This document shows positions 12,201 through 23,653 of a stretch of DNA of 64,000 bases, piece by piece. Both the position numbers and the translations under genes were made by a program. The stretch's first letter is position 1. Each line of letters starts with the position of its first letter. The stretch is from Halichondria panicea. Lineage: Eukaryota > Porifera > Demospongiae > Suberitida > Halichondriidae. The stretch is taken from positions 3,038,001 to 3,102,000 of the forward strand of contig NC_087381.1 in the NCBI RefSeq assembly GCF_963675165.1, in the 5' to 3' direction. The notes beneath the pieces are model-generated. The model worked only from the letters and a program-made list of their open reading frames with translations, was not told where the DNA came from and ran no database searches.

Positions 12201-15029
12201 TTCCAACTGACACTTGAGACCATATGGGACACAGTACACCGATGAGTTGCACAGTCTTAGCTATTATTAGAAGCATTCTAGGTACATAAAGATCTCATAG
12301 CATGTTTTGTACCTCTAGCTCTCTTCACAAAAGTCAAAAATGTATTTTTTCTTTTCCAACTGATGCTCACCATTAGGGGGCATGAGAATGACGTTTTAGG
12401 GGGGCTCAGAATATCTTGTAGTGATCATAATTCATGAAACATTGTTTCCCGCGTGTTGAGCAACCGTAACACGGATTGACATCAAAGGCTCTCTGGTGCC
12501 ATGCTGCAAATTCAATGTAAAATGTCACGTGACGCTACTTCCGTTTCCAATCCCTCTCCCTATTCAATCTATGATGTATACAACCATCCACGTGGGTGTT
12601 AAAAGTGCTGATTCAGCACTTACTATTCCAAAGTTTATTGTTTGTTTTGAGTAGCAGTGAAGTAATTTTAGTGTTGCTTATGTTCACTATACTAAATAGG
12701 ACATACTAAAGCTGATGGGAAGCTCGATCTTAGCTAATTAAAGCGGCAAGTACCTTGGTTCGGGGATACATTACTTTTTCCGAAATTCCAACTATCGCAC
12801 ACTTTTGTTTTCTGGATTATTACGTCATCATTGCAAGAGCTACGACGTTGCTATTCAACCCAGCTTGTTCCTAAGGCATGTAAGTCGGCTTGTGTAGGGC
12901 CAGATTCTGCATATCGCTGTTTGTTTTTGCTTACCGTGGTGCTAAATCGTTCGAAAATTCGTATTGTTCGAAGTTTCATTGTTTACTCTAATGCAGTGCA
13001 TGTAGTAATGAATATCATGTACGACTTATTAAACTGTCTAGCACAGCAACTCAGGAGCTAAACCAGACTGGAGGCATGCTGAAACATTTGAGAACAGGGT
13101 TTTATATGCACTGTGGACTAGGATCACAGCAAAGAAGCCTGGAGTCTCATGCAGAGAAGTACGGCTCCTGGAGTAGGATCCCAGAGTCAGCTAACAGAGA
13201 CAAGCCAGACACAATTCTAGATTTCTATTGTATCGACCCTTTTCCACAAACATCAGTAATTATTGGCTTATGTTTTGAATAATAGCCGCATATAGCTGGG
13301 CTAATTATATTGTGGTTTATGTTTCAAATAATAGTCGTGTTTAATAGTACGCAAAAAGCTTCTTAGATTTAGCTCGCCTTTTCTGCGAAACAAAGACTTC
13401 TTTGCAAAATCTGCCAAATTTTAAGCCTTAGTTTTAATGCTACAAGTTTCCTTACAGAGACAGTAGAATCCTGACGTTACATACAAATTGTGATGCCTAA
13501 ATCACCAGGTAAGCCAAACTGAGCGACAGACACACGGACACACAGACAGACTGACAGACTACTGTAACCGAGGCCGCTTACGCGCCTCGGGTTAATTATG
13601 CATTGAAGTGCTACCCTCGGCTGTTTACACAAATAATTATATATAGCAACCAAAAGGGTGTTATACAATAAATACTGGGCAAAGCAGCAAAAAACAGGAG
13701 CAATGCTGAAACTTTTGAAAACAGTAGTGTATGATATATGCATTGTACTAGGGTCACAGCAAAGTTAGCAAAGAAGCCTGGAGTTTTATAAATAAGGCTC
13801 CTGGTATGTTTTTGGGGCTAGGATAAGTAAAGAAGCAAAGAAGCAACAACCACAATTATAATTCTAGCTTTTAGTGACCCTGTTCCATTGTTCCTGGTAT
13901 GGGGTCACTTCAGCTGTAAATACGTAGTCTACCTCGAATAAAGGCCGCGCGTAGCTAGCTGCTAACGTGCAAGCAAGTTTTTTATTTTGCTCGACTTTTA
14001 ATCTACCACTATTAAAGTTGTGTGGAGGCTATCCATGCCGTAAACGCTGAGTATAGCCTCAGATGTCACATACAAACAAACAAACAAACCAACGGATACC
14101 CGTGGCCGCTCGCCCATGCACCTCGGGTAATGATGACTAACCTCGTCTTTGCTTTGTAAGTCACACTCAGCCACTTGAAAAGAAAGTTTAAGCTCCTTCA
14201 GCAAAAATCGTATTAAATTTGGGCTACCAGTTGCAGCAGCAAAATGGATAGGTGTAATTCCATCGATGGCCTTCTCATCCACATTCAGTAGTTGGTGCTG
14301 TTGAATCTCAGACATCAAGTACTTTACTACATCGACGTTCCCACTTCTGCAGGCATTGTGTAGTGGAGAGCAATTATTGTTGTCCAGACTCGCGGGATCG
14401 ACCAGCTGAGTGCTAACAAGGTACTTAACGATATGCAGATGTCCATTGAGCGCAGCAAAATGAAGTGGTGTTTCTTTGTTTGTGGATTCAGTTGCCGCAT
14501 TGAGTTTCCTGTCTTCAATGAAGTACCTAACAATATTGAGATGTCCATAAGCTGCAGCAACGTGAAGTAGAAATTGACCTTGCTCAACAGAATTGTTGCA
14601 GTATAGAACTTCAATCAGGAACCGAACTTGGGTTATTTTTCCATTGAATACGGCTGAATGAAGCTTGATTGGTGGTATTTCATTCCATTTGGCATAAAAG
14701 TGTATGTATGCTGGGAAGGAGTTAATGCCTGACAGCAAACTTGTCAAACGCAAAGCTATGTCGTTCAACTGCAGGAGAAAAACATGATCATGATCGACAA
14801 ACATGGTGGCTGGCTGTATATAGGGTAAAATATACCTCTGGATCTGCGTCGAGGTCAATTTCCAATTTGGTATGTACTGTTGATGAGGTTTGGCTAGGTA
14901 GACGTTTTGATGACACAGTATTATATCCAGAATCAGAATGAGAACTCTTTGATTTCACAGCTATTGACTGATCGTCGAGTTCCACAGATGGCTGAGCACT
15001 TTGATTATCATCGTTGTCCGAGTCAGCAT
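6294..15029 (-). CDS. Gene E DSG exon and ankyrin repeat region
   Basis: The DSG exon 14836-15029 has SSHSDSGYNTVSS. The ankyrin exons are: 14142-14768 (about 6 repeats), 102- and 99-bp single-repeat exons, and about 200-bp double-repeat exons down to 6461-6658. Three of the double-repeat exons (7331-7528, 6858-7064, 6461-6658) open with (E/S)(R/G)WSPL, where D and C have one, so this end grew by tandem exon duplication. The last exon 6294-6398 codes MGITAMDTAKRCGHFLIYQM and ends at a TAG stop. Confidence 0.85.
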
Positions 15030-18000
15030 CTGAAAGTACGAGAAAAAAACCGTGCAGCTAGATTATAGTGCTATAGATTAGCATGTATATATATATATAT
15101 ATACTCCATCAAGCAGCTATAGTGCATAAAATTAATGATCTGTCCATGCTTCAAGAAAATGTATGTAAAACTTACCACTATCTGAACTGTGAGAGGTGAC
15201 ATCCTAATTAAAAAAGAAAGACACTAAGTTCACAGTGATTGCACACACATGCATCAATGATAACATTACTGCACTGATCATATCCAGCTTTACATCTTAA
15301 TGAGTAATTATTTACCTGTACTTCGAAATGATAGTCCTCGCAGTCCAATTGGATTACCCCAAGATCCTTTAGTTCTGCTTCTTGATTGGGTGTGAGTGGG
15401 AAGATGTCGGGAGGAATGAAAGAGGGTACCTCAAACACAAGTTGAACGCAGCCTTCATTAATTCCACAAAGTATTAACGTTTTTACATCAACTGCAAGTA
15501 TTTTTGCTAGATTTTCTTCAAATTGTTTCAAGTAGAGAAGCTCACATTTGTCATAAGTAGAGTCAAGCTTCACGATCATCGTAGTACTATCATCTCTGGA
15601 ACCACAATCAAACTTCGTCGGGTACTGAACCCTTCGTTCCGCATACTCTTTAAACTCTTTAACATAGACTAAAAAGTTGTCCTTGTCTTCATCACTTCCA
15701 AGATGGTCAGTGAGATGCTCAATCAATCCATACGAAAAATATGAAAAATAGCCACGGATAACATCCCATACATCATAGATATCGCTCGCCTTTTGTAGAT
15801 CCTCTTGTTTCTCCCAAAACAAACACTGGTTGGGGCTTTTGAACACTTGCTTGTAGCAGCTCACATCCATTAAACAAGTGGTCAACTGCTTTAAAACAAT
15901 TCGACTTTCCAAAGACTTCCGAAGTTTCATTACCAAATTTGAGAACTTTTTATCCATTTCTAGTGAGTCCAGCTCCCACTTGGCCCATTTGGCAGAGGTG
16001 AGTTTTTCCTGCATACATTTTCCTGATACCACATTAGATTCTGAGAATAGAGAAATGATTGACGGTGAATAAAAGCACAACAGGTACTGATGCCTCGGTG
16101 GAGGTGTCAAAGCTACGTAACATAAAGCTACCAAGAGTTCATAAAGAGCACTGTATAGTATGGCAGCTGTAGTACAAACCACGGTACGTTACATACTATG
16201 TCACTCTCAAACCACATTTTAAGTGGGTGTATAGGTGTAGTGGTTAATTATGACATATCAGCATACACATGCATACGTGGCAGCTGCATGTAGCAGTCTA
16301 CACACACACAAACACACTACTGTATACCTCGCTTACGCGGACGTACCGAGGCATAATGAAGACGTGTCAAAGCTACGTAACATAAAGCTACTAGCTAATA
16401 ACGAGCTGCACTGTGCTAATGCCTCTGCCTTTCGCTCAAAAGTATTGGAGTGTTATAGCATATAGATAAACGAATAGAAAGGGATTGGAAACACCTCACG
16501 TGATCGATTGCAATCTCAACATGTAACGTCACACCCTCAAAATATAGGCTAGTTACACTCCAGAATCTATGCACTGGTGAGCTCTGCCGCTTTTCTCTTC
16601 AGCCGATTTCTACAGGGGAAATCCAGATATGCACTGGGTTTCTAGCATCCACATGGTTTCCCAGATAGCTCCAGCTGATGTTCTAATGTTCACTGGCTGG
16701 GTTTGTGCTCAAAACAGCTACATTCAGTTTAAGGTTTTGTTCCTATATCTCACTTTCGCAAGTCTATTACTTACTGAATGCTGCATTATATGAAAGCCTA
16801 TATTCAGGGAATAACCATCAATGCTGCATTCTATTATAATTGGTAACTACTTGTAGTAAATTTTCTCTATCATGTTTCCGTTCCTTTACAGTGACTTCTA
16901 AGTTAGGGTGAGTATAGCGTTTAACGTGTGTTTATAGTAGAACAGGAATATGACATTTATTTTTTGTATTGCTTTAACACCTGGATATGAGCCATGAATA
17001 CGTTTCGTTACATACATTTTTGACGCTGTGTGTGTATATATCCTCCGTAATAATTGTAAGTATGTCATGTTTGTACGTACGTATTGTGTTAATTTTGTGA
17101 TTCATAATTAATAATTATTACAGAGGAGTTATCAATGACAAGCCTCTCCCAGAGACCCAGGAAAAAATGTTTATACAATCTTACAACAATGTATTAGACA
17201 ATAATAATCGATCTAATTAATTTTTCAAAACAATTAAAAATTATGTCCAATGTTGTAGTGTCTCTCTACCTTTAATACACTTTGCTTCTTGCTTCGAGCA
17301 AAATTGTACTAGTGTAACTACATCTATTATTTTAACAAGTTGGACACAACAACATATCCTCCTCTCATTATCAGTTACACACAATTATCATTATCAATTA
17401 TAAGTTCAGCAGATGCATCTTCTTCTTCAGGGATGTAAACAGTAGCATGCTCCACTAGAGTTGAACCTCCATTACAGTCTATTGACATTCTAGTCCCACA
17501 TAATTTTACAGATTCTATAGGGTCGTTGTCAGAGGAGGTTGGACACGCATCATCATGGCGCCTTCAGTCATGTGATAATTATAAACCTTTATAGAATTCT
17601 TTTGAGGTCAAAGGTGAGAATGTAAAAGCTTGTCAGTGCAAGTAAGAGCTAGAGAACGCTAAAGAGAAATAGATTAATGGTGCTCTGACCTCCTCTGCTC
17701 ATATAGATCATAATCCTGTTAGATAAAAATTGGAAAAGTGCCAAAAAAATCTAAATACTAGTCTAGATCCATCTTGGACTATTTTCAGCAGGGTGAGAGG
17801 GCGGTGGGAATGCTACTGATATCACTACACTAACAAATGACGTGTACGGAATTTTTGGACTAGACCACTTCTGGCTACTTGCAGTGTCTCTGTACAGCCT
17901 GCAGAACAGTGGAGAATCGAGGTGCCTAATGGTGCCTAATCAGTCATTTTAATTAGATTCTTATGAGCGCACGTGATAAAACCTGACGATGGATGACGCG

Positions 18001-21000
18001 CGTCCAACCTCCTCTGGGTCGTTGTTATGGGCTTGCAGCGGAAAAAGAGTTAATTTCTCAACATTTAACCCTTTCCCCATTGAAGCCGTCATATGACGGC
18101 CACTCTAGTGGTCATTTTCAAAAATTCTTTGTGCACGCTGTGTTCGAGCTATGTGCACGCTGTAGGTACCAGCACATGCGCATTGAGCTGCTCTTTCACA
18201 TGGTATCTTTAATATGCTCCCTTGCGGTACGCTTTGTACAGTAATGTCAAAAGAAAAGTGACCGTTTGATAATGTTTCAAGATCTTCGTAAGTACAACCT
18301 CAGTGGGGTTCTAGAGTAGCTAGACAGTGAGAATATCGATGCTTACGGCCTTGTTGAGTGAGAGGACAGTGACTGGGATCATAGCTAGATAAGAAGCTAC
18401 CTTAAGCTAGAGCCTGAAGGCCTGAGGAAGAAGCTCTTGTGATGTACCAACTTCTTGGATCTGGTATAAGTCTAGAGTATAGCATCTGTAGTCTTGATAG
18501 CTTCAGTATAACTGTATTTAGGCTAGTTAGTACAGCATTGGACATCATGAGCCACCATTGAACTTGTAAACTGTGTGTAGGTGCATGGAGAAAACATTTC
18601 CCGGGAAAAGGGCGTCTGCTGATACGACCTCGCAGAGAACGTTTTGCAGATCCTGATTGAACCATGTCACCGTGAGAACATTGAGAACACTTATTTAGCA
18701 TAATTATTTAGCCACTCTGTGCCCTCATACAATATTACATAATTGTGAATGTTTGTAAACAATTGCTAATTAGTGGGGGTGGTCAGTTGCTAGGTAACGA
18801 AGATGGTGTCAAGATACCTCTGGGGTCTGCGCTACCTGTAGGAAATAGTTACAAGTCATTTCAATGTATGGTTCATGATATATGAATTTTAAAAGAAATT
18901 GTGATTTATTCTGTATTTTCTTGTTTTAAAAAACAGGGAAAGGGTTAACCTCCCCCGCACGGAATTTCACACATCTAATAGAGCTTCCTGTCATGTGACT
19001 GTAATAATACATTGGCCAGATAGGTGTTTCCAATCCATTCCTATTCGTTTTTCTATGGTTATAGTAGGGGGAATAAATTTTTCTATAATGATTAAAATAT
19101 TTGCATTTTAAAAGAAAGTGATTATCTATTACGAGTGATGCAAGCTGCGCTGTGCTAATGCCTCTCTCCTTTGTTTTGCTTTTGCTCAAAAACTATTAGA
19201 AGAGGTGAAGAGGTATAATGTTACGTTATTATTGTTGATTGCAATTGTTGACAGAATTGAATTCCCCACAAGAGAGGGAAACAGAAGCCTATCTGATGGC
19301 TTGATAAATAATCTTCAACAATACTGATCGAAGCAACGAGTGTTGCAAGCGTGCGCTTGCTAATGCCTCTCGCCATGTTATGCTTTCGCTCAAAGAGTAT
19401 TAGTGTTATAGTAGTTTCTATAATATTAAAAGTTAGCTTATCTATATAAAGTCACTGAGAAGAAAAGACTTACCTATTTACATGCATCTATTGTTGTATT
19501 ATGTGGCTTACCAGGACCTCAAGAAAGAAGAAAATTGATTCTTCCAGGATCTGTAGTTCAGTGTATAAAATATCTAAGAAGAAAATACTTGTGTACGTGC
19601 ATATTGTTATCTATATAATAGTTAGACACTGTTTTGGAGGTGTCTATGGGATTTAGAAGCCCGAAGGCACTGATTTAGTATCCCGAGCGTAGCGAGGGTA
19701 CTAAAGTGGCTGAGGGCTTCTAAATCACATGGACACCGACAAAACAGTGTCTAACTCATTTAGATACTAGTGCGCATGCGCAAACGCTTGACTACAATAC
19801 AATTACTTGACAACGGAATACTAGGTATACTAAGTAAATTTGCAGGTATACTAAGTCCCATAGTATACCTGCTCTGAGGCACTTTTCCCATGTACTTCCC
19901 ATGTACTTCCCATGTAGATCTTATCAACTAGTGTCTAAATTGTTATATGGTAGTGTTTTGTGGCTTACCAGGCCTTCAAGAAAAAGATAATTCTGCCAGG
20001 ATGATGGATCTGGATATCACACATGAGGAATGAGCGCGCATGCGCATTACATCCACAGGAATAATTAAAGGGTGTGTCCAAAGAGATCAATTTCACAAAT
20101 GGCTACTGCTAGCTAGCTGTTTTAACAGATACTTTCTGAGTCTTGTAGCTAACAAAAAGCTAGCGCTTTAGTGCAAGGCTAACTCATATGTTGAATAGAA
20201 AGTTTGTGCGGACAGATGATGCTGTGAAAGATTCTGAAGAGACTGCAACAGCCTTCAATGTGAGTCAAACTAGCCATAACTCGAGAAAGAAGCTTTAGTT
20301 TGCTAATCCACGAATCAAAATCCAAGAGAGCGTGGCTAGAAGCGTATAGAAGCTGTTAGTTTTCATCGCATTGCAACCGTTGAGCAGTTACAGCTGGAAC
20401 AGACACACACACAGTCCGCTTTATCGTATCCCTCGTGCGGCTACGCCTCGAGGCATAATTATATAAGTATAATTATAACTGAGAAGAAAAGACTTATGTA
20501 CTAATTGTATATGTCACCGTTTATGGAATGTTATCAGTGACAATAATACCAAGGGCGTATGAAGAGAAGAGGGCATGCAACTACAATCTATCAAATTACA
20601 AATGGGAGGGGTGTGTGCACTAAAAATAGATTGCACGTGCACTTACTCCATAATAGTGACCAAGCAAGCTAGCTAGCTAGCACTGTACTGTTAGGTAGAG
20701 TTAGCCACAAAAGTGAAGAGAAGGACCAATGCTATAGACTAGAAGTAGCCATTGATCAATTCTAAGCTCTTCTAAATTAATTTTGCGGTACATTTCTAGT
20801 ATAACAGTGTTCACGCCCACTATCACGCCTATTTACGTGTGGGCGGTTGGCTAAATATAGTATATCCTGCTGACTCATCAGTTTTTTGACGACTATGCAG
20901 TATACATTGCGAGTTGCATGCCGTCTTCTCTTCATACGCCCTTGATAATACCCACCAGAAAATGCTAACCCTGACACTGCAAAAAGGACACTGAAGTTGC

Positions 21001-23130
21001 AGAATCAGACCCCCCACAAAAACTTACCCTCCAGAAAATCATACCCAAAAGTTAAACAGGTAAAATACACCCGTGCACAAAAATTATTACCCTCGAGGAA
21101 ATCATATCGTGTTGGTGCGTGGATATAGCAGGGCCGTAGACAGCGGGGAGCCAGGGGGGGCCAACTGCCCCCCCTGGCATTCTAGACGTGTCAAATTTAT
21201 TGATTTGCACATCCAATGCTTTAGTGATTAGAATCATGAAATGTATATGTGGGCAGGGCTATCTGATGCGCATTTGACTGCGGAAAATAAGTTACGACCT
21301 TTTTTTAAGGAAAAACTCTGAGCTCCACAGGAAGCAGGAGCACCTTCCTAGTTCAAGCTACCTTGTTTTAGCTGCTCTAAGTTGGTGCCATACTCAGAGA
21401 ACATGAAATAACAGTTGACGTGCTTTAATTTTGGAAAAAATATACTAGAGAGGTATAGTGCTATTACTATAAATAAATGCAGACAGAATAGCTGAAGCAC
21501 TCCTGTTTTAATCAGCTGTCTCATATAATTGGTTCCGTCTCATAATACCTTCTTATACAATAATGATATATATACAATAATGATAGCTAGTGTATAATTA
21601 TGTGTAACTCTATATTAAAAGAACTTTAACTCAGCGGCATGTGAGAAACAAAATCTCGTTCTTAATACTAAACTGACCTTCAGGTGAGTTAGATGCTCCT
21701 TGAATACTAGACTGTGTTGGAAGTGAGGTGATGATATCCTCCCGTGTCAAAGAAGGAGTGGTGGTGTCATTAGGCAACGTAAACCATGAGTTATGGTTAA
21801 GCATTACTGAAGCACCGGTATATAATTATAATTATTGTTATAGAGTGTACACACAAACTCACTTTTAAGTACTGACAGATTTGATCGGCAATCTCTTCCT
21901 TCCTTAACTTTACCAACATCTCCAGAAGGGTCAAGAATGTCGCTCGTGCAGGATTCTTTCCTTTCCAGAGTTTCAAGCACTGGATCACGGCTAATTGATT
22001 AGCTTCTGCACCTTTGACATCGGTTTGTTCCCCAGGGGTTAATTCCATCACATCGACATAGAAACCAACATTATCAAAAAAGGCAGCCAAATATGGTATG
22101 TGCGTTTGTTGAATTTGACAGTCGACTTGAGAAGGACTGAGTTGATATTTGTCCAATAGCACTTGAAGAACTGTACTCACTGGTTGAGCAGATGATCCTA
22201 ATGACAGATATGCTATAACAATTGAACAGTAATTAATATCAAATAGCACCATGCAATAATGTACAAAACGTCGATATAGAGATCCTCCTGTCTAATAATT
22301 GCTTTCCCAAAATTGTGTGATATTGAAGCAGTTTTTGGATAATTATAACAGCATGAGTGTAGGGCAATACATAAAATTGTACGCACTGACAACAAACGCA
22401 AATGCAAGGAATCGTACGTTAAATTAATAAGTATCTTGCATACCATACTGAGTATTAAGTAACTCCTTCCAGGTTAGAGGAGGCACTGATTTCAAACGGT
22501 GATCAAGCATTTCACGAAGACAGGTGCTGCCATCATTAGCATACCGCTTTCTGATGCTATCTAGTATGACATCCTCAACATGTAGAGCTTGTCCAATCTC
22601 GAACCATTTGTTCCGAGAGTCGTACAGTTTAGTGTGAGCTTCGTTTAAATCATCCATTTTTAGTGCGTCATCTGTATATATAATACAAAAAACTGACCGG
22701 CACTATAATTATATGTACATACCGCGGTACATGTAGCTATACTGTATAAGAGTACCCCCATGCATGCATGTAGTTAATTGGCGCCAACATTAAAGCTATA
22801 ATTACCCATTTGAGGCCCAGGATTGCTCTCAACGTCTCCAGCTAACAGCAAGAGGTGGGCAAGAGAGTGGAGCAACACAGCAATCAGTATCACCAGAAGA
22901 CCAACGTTCCTTGTACGTTTTAGGAATTTGCTTTTATCCTGAGAGCTCAGAAATGTGAGAATATACAATAAAAGCAATCCTCCTTGAACCACTTTCGCAG
23001 TAGTACCCACTGTATCACTAAAGTGTAGAGGCTGGTGTTTTATCGAGGGAGCTTTACTGTGTGGTCGCGATCCCCTCCCACCACTGAACAGCCCAATGCG
23101 AGCTCTCCACAACTCCACAGAGATCCCCAT
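6294..23130 (-). CDS. Gene E: 2A - DD2 - DD3 - mid-domain - ankyrin protein, intact, 19 coding exons
   Basis: Exons 5' to 3': 22806-23130, 22444-22671, 21863-22197, 21678-21738, 15316-16040, 15176-15203, 14836-15029, 14142-14768, 11347-11448, 11154-11252, 10766-10864, 10294-10494, 10022-10219, 8209-8406, 7958-8155, 7331-7528, 6858-7064, 6461-6658, 6294-6398. They total 4326 bp (1441 residues) with consistent phases, GT/AG junctions and one terminal stop. E is the longest copy because it has two extra ankyrin exons near the end and introns swollen by transposons (5.6 kb at 15.3-21.7 kb, 2.7 kb at 11.4-14.1 kb). Linker exon 4 uses a weaker acceptor (GGGAG at 21739) than genes C and D. Likely a Death/ankyrin signalling protein; cellular role inferred. 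Confidence 0.85.
7598..7790. repeat. Double-hairpin insertion in gene E intron
   Basis: Two near-perfect hairpins: AATAGTATGGCT with its inverse around 7606-7640, and GTAATTGCACGTCGT with its 15-bp perfect inverse around 7739-7772. Absent from the matching introns of D, C and B. Probably a small non-autonomous transposon; no target duplication identified. Confidence 0.5.
8540..9480. repeat. Dispersed repeat R1, copy 1
   Basis: About 0.9 kb in the gene E intron, repeated with high identity at about 19330-20460. Part of it (8560-8840) recurs in inverted orientation at about 42840-43110. It ends in an AC tract and a CCTCG...CGAGG hairpin at 9351-9382. No coding capacity seen. Confidence 0.6.
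11632..12990. mobile_element. Large fold-back element in gene E intron
   Basis: The arms are about 460 bp (11632-12092) and 454 bp (12537-12990), inverted and highly similar, around a spacer of about 444 bp. Inner arm ends read GGGATTGGAAACGGAAG. ORFs in the arms (11555-11842 minus and 12831-13061 plus) are the same sequence in mirror image and are not genes. Similar ends (GGGATTGGAAACACCT) bound the element at 16462-19056. Confidence 0.75.
13440..14130. repeat. Repeat block downstream of the main ankyrin exon
   Basis: It matches 51878-52565 (gene A) and 47450-47960 (gene B). It includes GCATTGAAGTGCTA(A)CCCT, CAACCAAAAGGGTGTTATAC, AC tracts and CTCG hairpins, and sits right at the donor of the main ankyrin exon. 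It was probably inserted before the array duplicated. Confidence 0.55.
15316..16040 (-). CDS. Gene E mid-domain exon, conserved domain of unknown function
   Basis: 242 codons running from ESNVVSGKC to the phase-0 end. Blocks shared by all copies: IRGYFSYFSYGLIEHLTDHL, IVKLDSTYDKCELLYLKQFE, GCVQLVFEVPSFIPPDIFPL, and LGVIQLDC near the end. Predicted mixed helix and strand, no transmembrane segment. I recognise this block as recurring next to Death domains in invertebrate proteins but cannot name it. Exon 15176-15203 (28 bp, Ser/Asp-rich) follows. Confidence 0.8.
17530..18016. mobile_element. Mutator-like element with 9-bp target duplication
   Basis: Begins CAGAGGAGGTTGGACACGC and ends with the inverted sequence. 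The 9-bp direct repeat GGTCGTTGT flanks it at 17521-17529 and 18017-18025. 487 bp, non-autonomous. It shares the terminal 9 bp CAGAGGAGG with the element at 30712-31395. Confidence 0.8.
18065..18948. mobile_element. piggyBac-like element with TTAA flanks
   Basis: TTAA CCCTTTCCC on the left and GGGAAAGGG TTAA on the right give the TTAA target site and CCC-type ends known for piggyBac elements. Near the left end is CCGTCATATGACGG, a perfect 14-bp palindrome. Internal ORFs (18402-18701 minus) show no transposase motif that I recognise, so it is probably non-autonomous. Confidence 0.65.
19330..20460. repeat. Dispersed repeat R1, copy 2, with a hairpin element inserted
   Basis: It matches 8540-9390, but 19615-19936 is extra. 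At 8838-8850 the sequence reads straight from TTGTTATCTATA to TTGTTATATGG, an apparent empty site. The insertion contains the hairpin 19621-19755 (GTTAGACACTGTTTTGG with its inverse). Confidence 0.6.
20550..20944. mobile_element. hAT-like miniature element
   Basis: Inverted ends of about 33 bp beginning CAAGGGCGTATGAAGAGAAG are flanked by a 7-bp direct repeat ATAATAC (20543-20549 and 20945-20951). Relatives sit at equivalent places in the introns of D (25823-26036), B (45841-46034) and, damaged, E (10945-11142). hAT assignment rests on end sequence and repeat length only. Confidence 0.6.
21863..22671 (-). CDS. Gene E Death domains DD2 (22444-22671) and DD3 (21863-22197)
   Basis: DD2 reads DDLNEAHTKLYDSRNKWFEI then CLREMLDHRLKSVPPLTWKE and lacks the last helix of a full Death fold. 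It ends in phase 1 at Gly. DD3 continues in frame with GSSAQPVSTVLQVLLDKYQL and has the LKLWKGKNPARATFLTLLEM core, ending in phase 0. No DD1 exon is present between the 2A exon and DD2. Confidence 0.85.
22806..23130 (-). CDS. Gene E exon 1: hydrophobic segments plus 2A-like peptide
   Basis: It codes MGISVELW through to GDVESNPGPQM, ending in phase 1. The donor is GTAATT rather than the GTAAG(A/C/T) of the other copies, so it may be weaker. An in-frame upstream ATG exists 36 bp earlier (23166), but the family-wide start at 23130 is preferred because the paralogues align only from there. Confidence 0.85.
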
Positions 23131-23653
23131 GTAGTCTAGCTGAATATTAGATTGTATATAGATCAAGCTAGCTCAATGAAAAATTATTGTGAGTACTCAC
23201 ATACCTATATTTATGTGTCCTAGTGCACTACTCTGGATCTCACTGTACTTGTGTGTGTTAATTTGGTAAAGATGGTTAATTCTCCTTATGCTTTAATAGG
23301 AAATTTTATGGCTTCTGTAGTTTGGTAAAGAAGTTCTACTATGTAATTAATGGCACATTATACTGTTAAGGCGCCCCCAGCCTTCTAATAATAAGGTGCC
23401 ATACACCTACAGATTTCTCCCGTAAGGCACCGTATATAAGGCTATTCCTTGTTTTGCATAGTAGCCTCGAAAACGTAATTACAGCAGCGCCTTATTTAGA
23501 GGAAGTATATACAGTAATACACTGTAGACAAAATAATAATAATAAGTATCGACAAACTAGCTAGCTATTATAGAGTGTATAATTATAGAGTCTATACATG
23601 TCACAACTAAAGCCGGCCGAGTGTGCATATAGTTAGCAATAATAATCCATACA
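23131..23653 (-). promoter_or_regulatory. Spacer between genes D and E with likely promoter of E
   Basis: 523 bp, closely similar to 5770-6293. Likely 3' UTR of D followed by promoter and 5' UTR of E. A CTAGACTAC extension separates the conserved TTCAG acceptor from the ATG. No named promoter motif seen. Confidence 0.4.

Larger units (their letters stand above)
16462..19056. mobile_element. Composite element bounded by about 33-bp inverted repeats, with nested insertions
   Basis: The left end ATAGATAAACGAATAGAAAG and the right end (reverse complement ATAGAAAAACGAATAGGAAT), followed by GGATTGGAAACACCT on each side, are inverted copies. A Mutator-like element (17530-18016) and a TTAA element (18065-18948) lie inside. 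No transposase ORF seen. Confidence 0.5.

Noticed and set aside
11555-13061. ORFs with near-identical protein on opposite strands
   Set aside because: Mirror arms of the fold-back element.
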